NCBI GenBank assembly: GCA_002436115.1
Contig: DIXV01000055.1
Coordinates: forward strand, 10,759 to 18,325
Source: Streptococcus sp. UBA6071
Lineage (GTDB): Bacteria; Bacillota; Bacilli; Lactobacillales; Streptococcaceae
Length of the DNA stretch: 7,567 nt
Reading direction: 5' to 3'
The position numbers and the translations under genes were made by a program. Below the pieces are notes generated by a model, which had not been told where the DNA came from, made no database searches, and saw nothing but the letters and a program-made list of their open reading frames with translations. Positions 1 through 7,567 of this stretch are shown here, piece by piece (the first letter of the stretch is position 1; each line of letters opens with the position of its first letter).

Positions 1-2
1 AT

Positions 3-2690
3 TTTCAGGACTTTAAACGGCCGATCTTGCCCTTACACACAGTTCGTTATTTTGAATCAGCACAGCGAGAGAGTTTGCAGATGCTCCATGCGATTCGTGA
101 CAACCTTGCCTTGCATGAGACGACTCCTATTTTTGATCATGAGCAACTTCTGACTCCTGAGGTAGTCTCTGCACGATTTTCAAAAACATTCCCACAGGCC
201 TTGAAAAATTTAGAAGCCTTCGTTGCAGATATTAGTTATGACTTGACTCATGAACTAGTTTTGCCTCGCTTTAATCGTGAACGACCTGCTGTGGAAGAAT
301 TACGCGAACGTTCAGAAGAAGGTCTCATTCAGAAGAACTTACAAGCCCCCACCTATCAGGAACGCCTGAACAAGGAATTAAGTATTATCCATCAGATGGG
401 GTTTGACGATTATTTTTTAATTGTTTGGGATTTGTTGCGTTTTGGTCGTAGTCAAGGCTACTATATGGGGATGGGACGGGGATCTGCCGCAGGTAGTTTG
501 GTTGCCTTTGCTCTTGATATTACAGGCATTGACCCTGTCAAAAACAATCTCCTTTTTGAGCGGTTTTTAAATTTAGAACGCTTTAGTCTGCCAGATATTG
601 ACATTGATATGCCAGATGTTTACCGACCAGAATTCCTCCGATATGTTCGTGAAAAATATGGTAGCCAGCATGCTGCCCAGATTGTGACCTTCTCTACTTT
701 TGGGGCTAAGCAAGCCATACGTGATGTGTTTAAACGCTACGGTCTGCCAGAATATGAGTTGACCAATTTGACCCGTAAAATCGGCTTTAGGGACAACCTC
801 CAGTCGGCCTATGAACGAAATGCTAGCTTCCGCCAGATGATCCTTAGTAAATCAGATTATCAAAAAGCATTTCGAATTGCCCAAGCCATTGAAGGCCAAC
901 CTCGCCAAACCTCCGTCCATGCAGCAGGTGTTGTCATGAGCGATTTGAATCTGACGGACAAAATCCCTCTCAAATATGGAGAGGACATGTTTGTGACCCA
1001 ATATGACGCCCATGCGATTGAAGCGAATGGGCTCCTAAAGATGGACTTCTTAGGCCTACGGAATCTGACATTTGTCCAACGGATGCAGGAACGTGTTGCC
1101 GAAAAATATGGGTTAACAATTGAGATTGCTGCCATTGATTTAGAAGACAAAGAGACACTTGCTCTTTTTGCAGAGGGGCGAACCAAGGGGATTTTCCAAT
1201 TTGAAGCATCAGGTGCTATTTCTCTTCTCAAAAGGGTAAAGCCCACCTGTTTTGAAGATGTTGTGGCAACGACCTCTCTCAACCGTCCTGGTGCGAGTGA
1301 TTACATTACTAATTTTATCAAACGAAGAAGAGGTCAGGAACGGATAGACCTATTAGACGACAGTTTGGCGGATATTCTCCAACCAACTTATGGGATTATG
1401 CTTTACCAGGAGCAAGTCATGCAGATAGCTCAGCGTTTTGCTGGGTTCAGTCTGGGAAAAGCTGATATCCTTAGGCGAGCTATGGGGAAAAAGAAACCAG
1501 AAGAGATGCACGCCATGTCAATTGATTTTCTGGAAGGGGCTCAAAACCAAGGTCATTCCTTATCTAAAGCCAAACAGATTTTTACAATGATGGAGAAATT
1601 TGCTGGTTATGGGTTTAACCGTTCACACGCTTTTGCCTATTCAGCTCTTGCTTTTCAACTGGCTTATTTCAAAGCACACTATCCTGATGTGTTCTTTGAT
1701 GTTATGCTTAATTTTTCGAGCAGTGACTACATTGAGGATGCCCTGCATTTTGGTTTCCAGTTGGCTCAACTCCATGTGAATACAATTCCTTATTACGACA
1801 AGTTTGATAAAGGGCAGGTTCATCTGGGGCTGAAAAACATCAAGGGGCTTTCGAGAGAATTTTCTTATTGGTTGATGGAAGAACGTCCCTTTAACAGCAT
1901 TGAAGATTTTGTGAAACGTTTGCCAGAGGAATTTGCAAAGCCAGCATTTTTAGAGCCGTTGATAAAAATTGGTCTTTTTGATGGGTTTGAAAAAAACCGT
2001 CACAAGCTCTTGGTCAATTACCAACGGCTACGTGAGCATAATAAGTTGGGACAATCTGATTTGTTTACGGTACATTCGGATGATTTGGCTTACGGTTGGA
2101 CAGAAGTTGCTGATTTTTCAGAAGTGGAGAAGTTTCATCATGAGCAAGAAATCATGGGAGTAGGGATTAGCCCCCATCCTTTGATCTCTCTAGCGGAGAA
2201 AGCTCTTTTAGAGGTCACCCCTATCAGAGAACTTGTGGCTGAAGACAGGAGCCGAATTTTAGTTGAAGTCCAAGACATCAAAGTGATTCGAACCAAAAAA
2301 GGGGAGCAGATGGCCTTTGTTCGAGTGACCGATACGCAGAACAAGCTGGAGGTTACGCTCTTTCCAGAAACCTATAGGCATTGGGGGAGGCAACTTGAAG
2401 TTGGTGGCTTTTACTACCTATCTGGTAAAATAAAACTAAGAGATGGCCAACTGCAAATGCTTCTAGACAAAGTTCAACCCCTCTCTAATGAAAAATTTTG
2501 GATTCAACTAGAAAATCACGATCAGGACCAGGAAGTAGCTACTATTCTAAGGCGATACCCAGGTTCTATACCAGTTGTTTTACGTTATAAGGCGGAAAAC
2601 GAGACCGTAGAGATTCAGCTAGGGGTTCAGAAATCAAAAGACATGCAAGCAGAATTTCAAAAAAAGAAGATGAAAACGATTTTTCACTAA
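3..2690 (+). CDS. dnaE: DNA polymerase III subunit alpha, DnaE type (5' truncated by window)
   Basis: Catalytic alpha subunit of the second replicative polymerase of Firmicutes; in this group DnaE is known to extend RNA primers before handing over to PolC. The frame is open to the window edge from the first full codon at 3, so the TTG at 27 is an internal leucine. About 896 codons are visible, and the family is near 1030-1040 residues in streptococci, so I infer some 140 N-terminal residues (much of the PHP domain) are missing. Visible in order: the end of PHP; the GRGSAAGS motif (from about 477); the palm motif PDIDID (from 591) with Asp codons at 594 and 600 matching E. coli D401 and D403; the third catalytic Asp in KMDFLGL (codon at 1044); the conserved GYGFNRSHA stretch near 1607; a tandem helix-hairpin-helix region around 1800-2000; QSDLF at 2052-2066, matching the beta-clamp-binding motif; and an OB fold around 2250-2470. 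No proofreading exonuclease domain is visible, as expected. The frame is intact to TAA at 2688. Confidence 0.97.
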   Translation, partial: FQDFKRPILPLHTVRYFESAQRESLQMLHAIRDNLALHETTPIFDHEQLLTPEVVSARFSKTFPQALKNLEAFVADISYDLTHELVLPRFNRERPAVEELRERSEEGLIQKNLQAPTYQERLNKELSIIHQMGFDDYFLIVWDLLRFGRSQGYYMGMGRGSAAGSLVAFALDITGIDPVKNNLLFERFLNLERFSLPDIDIDMPDVYRPEFLRYVREKYGSQHAAQIVTFSTFGAKQAIRDVFKRYGLPEYELTNLTRKIGFRDNLQSAYERNASFRQMILSKSDYQKAFRIAQAIEGQPRQTSVHAAGVVMSDLNLTDKIPLKYGEDMFVTQYDAHAIEANGLLKMDFLGLRNLTFVQRMQERVAEKYGLTIEIAAIDLEDKETLALFAEGRTKGIFQFEASGAISLLKRVKPTCFEDVVATTSLNRPGASDYITNFIKRRRGQERIDLLDDSLADILQPTYGIMLYQEQVMQIAQRFAGFSLGKADILRRAMGKKKPEEMHAMSIDFLEGAQNQGHSLSKAKQIFTMMEKFAGYGFNRSHAFAYSALAFQLAYFKAHYPDVFFDVMLNFSSSDYIEDALHFGFQLAQLHVNTIPYYDKFDKGQVHLGLKNIKGLSREFSYWLMEERPFNSIEDFVKRLPEEFAKPAFLEPLIKIGLFDGFEKNRHKLLVNYQRLREHNKLGQSDLFTVHSDDLAYGWTEVADFSEVEKFHHEQEIMGVGISPHPLISLAEKALLEVTPIRELVAEDRSRILVEVQDIKVIRTKKGEQMAFVRVTDTQNKLEVTLFPETYRHWGRQLEVGGFYYLSGKIKLRDGQLQMLLDKVQPLSNEKFWIQLENHDQDQEVATILRRYPGSIPVVLRYKAENETVEIQLGVQKSKDMQAEFQKKKMKTIFH

Positions 2691-2726
2691 AATTGTATGA
2701 AAAACAGAGCTTTTTACAAATGAATA

Positions 2727-2735
2727 TGGTATAAT
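2727..2735 (+). promoter_or_regulatory. Extended -10 promoter of pfkA
   Basis: The sequence TGGTATAAT is a consensus -10 hexamer (TATAAT at 2730-2735) with the TG dinucleotide of an extended -10. No hexamer resembling TTGACA lies 16-18 bases upstream; the 17-base position reads GAGCTT. Extended -10 elements can work without a -35, which fits. A start site around 2741-2743 would give a leader of about 30 bases. No convincing terminator separates dnaE from this promoter, so some read-through from dnaE is possible. Confidence 0.75.
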
Positions 2736-2741
2736 TACTAA

Positions 2742-3807
<1,066 letters not shown>

Positions 3808-3823
3808 GTTATTTTATAAAAAA

Positions 3824-3841
3824 ATGTCAATCGTTTAACAT
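3824..3841 (+). promoter_or_regulatory. Imperfect palindrome with central CG upstream of pyk; possible operator
   Basis: The sequence ATGTCAATCGTTTAACAT is an 18-base inverted repeat in which 7 of 9 base pairs match, centred on CG. A central CG within an AT-rich palindrome is typical of operators for LacI-family regulators such as CcpA. However, each half-site is one base longer than in the standard 14-base cre (TGWAANCGNTNWCA), so it is not a canonical cre. It ends 28 bases before the pyk start codon. Chance palindromy in AT-rich DNA is a real alternative. Confidence 0.3.
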
Positions 3842-3869
3842 AAAAAGAATAAAAGGAGTTTTATAAATA

Positions 3870-5372
3870 ATGAATAAACGCGTAAAAATCGTTGCTACAC
3901 TTGGTCCTGCCGTAGAAGTTCGCGGTGGAAAAAACTTTGGAGAAGATGGCTACTGGGGAGAAAAACTTGATGTTGAAGCTTCCGCACAGAAAATTGCTGA
4001 ACTAATCACATCAGGTGCTAATGTTTTCCGCTTCAACTTTTCTCATGGAGACCATGCAGAGCAAGGTGAGCGTATGGCAACTGTCCGTCGTGCAGAAGAG
4101 ATTTCTGGTCAAAAGGTTGCTTTCTTGCTAGACACTAAAGGTCCTGAAATGCGTACAGAATTGTTTGAAGATGGTGCCAAAGAGTATAGCTACAAGACTG
4201 GTGAAACCCTTCGTGTCGCTACTAAACAAGGTAGCCAATCAAGAAAAGATTTGATTGCTCTTAATGTTGCCGGTGCACTTGATATCTTTGATGATGTTGA
4301 AATCGGTCAAACAATTTTGATTGACGATGGCAAACTCGGTTTAACTGTTACTGGTAAAGATGCGGCGAGCCGTGAATTTGAAGTGACTGTTGAAAATGAC
4401 GGTATTATTGCTAAACAAAAAGGGGTTAATATTCCTAACACGAAAATTCCTTTCCCAGCACTTGCAGAACGTGATAACGCTGATATTCGATTCGGTCTAA
4501 GCCAAGGCCTTAACTTTATTGCGATTTCCTTTGTCCGTACCGCTAAAGATGTTAATGAAGTACGTGCAATCTGTAAAGAAACGGGCAACGAGCACGTTCA
4601 ATTATTCGCTAAGATTGAAAACCAAGAAGGTGTTGATAATATTGATGAAATCATCGAGGCATCTGATGGTATCATGATTGCTCGTGGTGATATGGGAATT
4701 GAAGTTCCATTTGAGATGGTACCAGTTTACCAAAAAATGATTATCACAAAAGTTAATGCAGCTGGTAAGGCATCAATCACAGCTACCAATATGTTAGAGA
4801 CTATGACAGAAAAACCACGTGCAACACGTTCAGAAGTGTCAGATGTCTTTAATGCGGTTATTGACGGAACAGATGCAACAATGCTTTCAGGTGAGTCTGC
4901 AAATGGAAAATACCCACTTCGTTCTGTGCAAACTATGGCGCAAATTGACCTTAATGCACAAAACTTGTTGAGTGAGTATGGCCGTCTAAACTCTGATAAC
5001 TTTGAACGTACAAGCATGACAGAAGTTGTCGCTTCAGCTGTAAAAGATGCAACAGAATCAATGAAAATCCAATTGGTCGTGACGATTACAGAGTCTGGTA
5101 ATACAGCGCGTCTTATCTCTAAGTATCGTCCTGATGCAGATATCTTGGCTGTTACATTTGACGAAAAGACCCAAAAATCACTCATGATTAACTGGGGAGT
5201 TATCCCAGTCATCACTCAAAAGCCTTTGTCTACAGATGATATGTTCGAACTTGCTGAACAAGAAGCTGTGAAATCAGGTTTGGTTGATTCAGGTGATAAT
5301 ATTGTTATTGTTGCAGGTGTACCTGTTGGTTCTGGTGGAACGAACACGATGCGTATTCGTACAGTGCGTTAA
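3870..5372 (+). CDS. pyk: Pyruvate kinase
   Basis: Transfers phosphate from phosphoenolpyruvate to ADP, giving pyruvate and ATP, the last step of glycolysis; cytosolic, normally a homotetramer. At 500 residues it has the length usual in streptococci. Visible motifs: NFSHG in the A domain; TKGPE at 89-93, whose Glu93 matches the residue marking potassium-dependent enzymes (E117 in rabbit muscle); catalytic K248 in KIEN; the metal-binding stretch ARGDMG at 271-276; TNMLE at 306-310; and a C-terminal TESGNT loop at 407-412 matching the fructose-bisphosphate phosphate loop, so activation by that sugar phosphate is likely. Compared with E. coli PykF there are about 20 extra residues near positions 15-35, a trait I associate with streptococcal and lactococcal enzymes. 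AAAGGAG (3852-3858) lies 11 bases before ATG and an in-frame TAA at 3864 rules out a longer start. Codons are strongly biased (arginine mostly CGT), in contrast to dnaE. Probably shares transcripts with pfkA. Confidence 0.98.
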   Translation: MNKRVKIVATLGPAVEVRGGKNFGEDGYWGEKLDVEASAQKIAELITSGANVFRFNFSHGDHAEQGERMATVRRAEEISGQKVAFLLDTKGPEMRTELFEDGAKEYSYKTGETLRVATKQGSQSRKDLIALNVAGALDIFDDVEIGQTILIDDGKLGLTVTGKDAASREFEVTVENDGIIAKQKGVNIPNTKIPFPALAERDNADIRFGLSQGLNFIAISFVRTAKDVNEVRAICKETGNEHVQLFAKIENQEGVDNIDEIIEASDGIMIARGDMGIEVPFEMVPVYQKMIITKVNAAGKASITATNMLETMTEKPRATRSEVSDVFNAVIDGTDATMLSGESANGKYPLRSVQTMAQIDLNAQNLLSEYGRLNSDNFERTSMTEVVASAVKDATESMKIQLVVTITESGNTARLISKYRPDADILAVTFDEKTQKSLMINWGVIPVITQKPLSTDDMFELAEQEAVKSGLVDSGDNIVIVAGVPVGSGGTNTMRIRTVR

Positions 5373-5386
5373 ACCCATACAACTGT

Positions 5387-5419
5387 AAAGGACTTGGGAC
5401 TGTGTCTCAGGTCTTTTTT
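5387..5419 (+). terminator. Intrinsic terminator after pyk
   Basis: Bases 5387-5400 pair with 5404-5417 around a TGT loop, with three G-T wobbles among 14 pairs and several G-C pairs. The right arm runs into six consecutive T (5414-5419). It begins 15 bases after the pyk stop codon and marks the end of the pfkA-pyk transcription unit. Confidence 0.9.
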
Positions 5420-5429
5420 GGGACAGATG

Positions 5430-5450
5430 ATTCTCCAAAAAGAGGATTTT
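5430..5450 (+). terminator. Weak second hairpin with a short T run
   Basis: ATTCTC (5430-5435) pairs with GAGGAT (5442-5447), including one T-G wobble, around the loop CAAAAA, and is followed by TTT (5448-5450). Eleven bases after the main terminator, it could act as a back-up terminator. The six-pair stem is short enough to be chance. Confidence 0.2.
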
Positions 5451-5475
5451 GCTGGAAAATAAAAGAGAAATCCGT

Positions 5476-5511
5476 TTGAATGAGCAATAATTCTTTAAAA
5501 TATGATAAAAT
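5476..5511 (+). promoter_or_regulatory. Candidate promoter of the aroA-aroK-pheA operon
   Basis: Two overlapping readings fit. One is an extended -10, TGATAAAAT (TG at 5503-5504, hexamer 5506-5511), without a good -35. The other is TTGAAT (5476-5481) with TATGAT (5501-5506) at a long 19-base spacing. A promoter is expected here because a strong terminator lies upstream and aroA starts about 30 bases downstream. The exact hexamers are uncertain. Confidence 0.5.
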
Positions 5512-5541
5512 ATTAATAATTAGCTAAAATTGAGGAATTAG

Positions 5542-7299
<1,758 letters not shown>

Positions 7300-7312
<13 letters not shown>

Positions 7313-7567
7313 GTTTTTTAGGACCAGAAGGTTCATTTTCGCATACGGTTACTCTTCACGCTTTCCCAAATGATAATTTACGTCCCTTTGAGACGATTAC
7401 AGAGGTTATCAAGTCGTTTGAAAATAAAGAGGTTTCTTATGCGGTAGTCCCTATTGAGAATGCGATTGAAGGGACTGTTCATGAGACACTGGATTACCTT
7501 TACCATCAAGCGAAAATCCAAGCAGTTGCTGAAATCATTCAACCTATTAAGCAACAATTACTTGCGG
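7300..7567 (+). CDS. pheA: Prephenate dehydratase (3' truncated by window)
   Basis: Converts prephenate to phenylpyruvate in phenylalanine synthesis. Only 89 codons plus one base are visible, and the frame remains open at the window edge. The N-terminus GFLGPEGSFSH (residues 5-15) and the stretch PIENAIEGTVHETLDYL (51-67) are typical of the prephenate dehydratase catalytic domain. No chorismate mutase domain precedes it, so this is the stand-alone Gram-positive form rather than the fused P-protein of enterobacteria. The family is about 275-285 residues, normally with a C-terminal ACT domain that binds phenylalanine, which would lie beyond the window. GGAGG at 7288-7292, 7 bases before the ATG, supports this start, which lies inside the end of aroK (13-base overlap). 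Confidence 0.95.

Noticed and set aside
27..29. TTG at 27 as the start of the polymerase gene
   Set aside because: The same frame stays open to the window edge with family-like residues before it, and the large PHP portion of DnaE is missing. The codon is an internal leucine.
860..1282. 140-codon open frame on the - strand inside dnaE
   Set aside because: Antisense shadow of the conserved polymerase core, with no domain signal.
2713..2718. TTTACA as a -35 box for pfkA
   Set aside because: Only 11 bases separate it from the TATAAT, too short for a sigma-A promoter. The extended -10 reading is preferred.
2691..2726. Terminator between dnaE and pfkA
   Set aside because: The only pairing is A5 with T5 around a six-base loop. 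With no GC pairs in the stem it is too weak to call.
3808..3869. Internal promoter for pyk in the AT-rich gap (for example TATAAA at 3815-3820)
   Set aside because: No TTGACA-like hexamer at a proper spacing and no TG extension. Hexamers of this kind arise readily in such AT-rich DNA.
4727..5215. 162-codon open frame on the - strand inside pyk
   Set aside because: It lies wholly antisense to a well-conserved, codon-biased gene, shows no recognisable domain, and is explained by that gene's base composition.
5395..5426. Near-repeat TGGGACTG / TGGGACAG around the pyk terminator as a mobile repeat
   Set aside because: Only eight bases with one mismatch, and the first copy belongs to the terminator stem. 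No longer repeat unit or target duplication is visible.

Overview
This window looks like ordinary chromosomal DNA from a low-GC Gram-positive bacterium of the Streptococcaceae, most likely Streptococcus. The support is protein-level. The 337-codon phosphofructokinase and the 500-codon pyruvate kinase with an N-terminal insertion are of the streptococcal/lactococcal type, the order dnaE-pfkA-pyk is typical of the group, and so is the tight aroA-aroK-pheA cluster. The species cannot be fixed by reading alone. All genes are on the + strand, and I see no mobile element, CRISPR array, tRNA or rRNA.

Layout. Positions 3-2690 hold most of dnaE (replicative DNA polymerase III alpha subunit of the Gram-positive DnaE type), whose 5' end lies outside the window. 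An 81-base gap contains an extended -10 promoter, followed by pfkA (2772-3785). A perfect AT-rich hairpin starts on the last codon of pfkA, and an 18-base imperfect palindrome lies between pfkA and pyk (3870-5372). A strong intrinsic terminator (5387-5419) closes this glycolytic unit. The 169-base gap after pyk carries a candidate promoter. It is followed by aroA (5542-6825), aroK (6818-7312) and the first 89 codons of pheA (7300 to the window end), each overlapping the next by a few bases.

How the genes fit together. pfkA and pyk encode two regulated irreversible steps of glycolysis. The pfkA product yields fructose-1,6-bisphosphate, which usually activates this type of pyruvate kinase. AroK and AroA carry out two successive steps of the shikimate pathway (shikimate to shikimate-3-phosphate to EPSP), and PheA acts later, on the branch to phenylalanine. 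The two modules share phosphoenolpyruvate: Pyk consumes it to make ATP, while AroA uses it to build EPSP.

I did not find a convincing undescribed system. The points worth a second look are the hairpin over the pfkA stop, the palindromic operator-like site before pyk, changed residues in the allosteric site of PfkA, and the junction between the glycolytic and aromatic modules, which may mark a rearrangement boundary.
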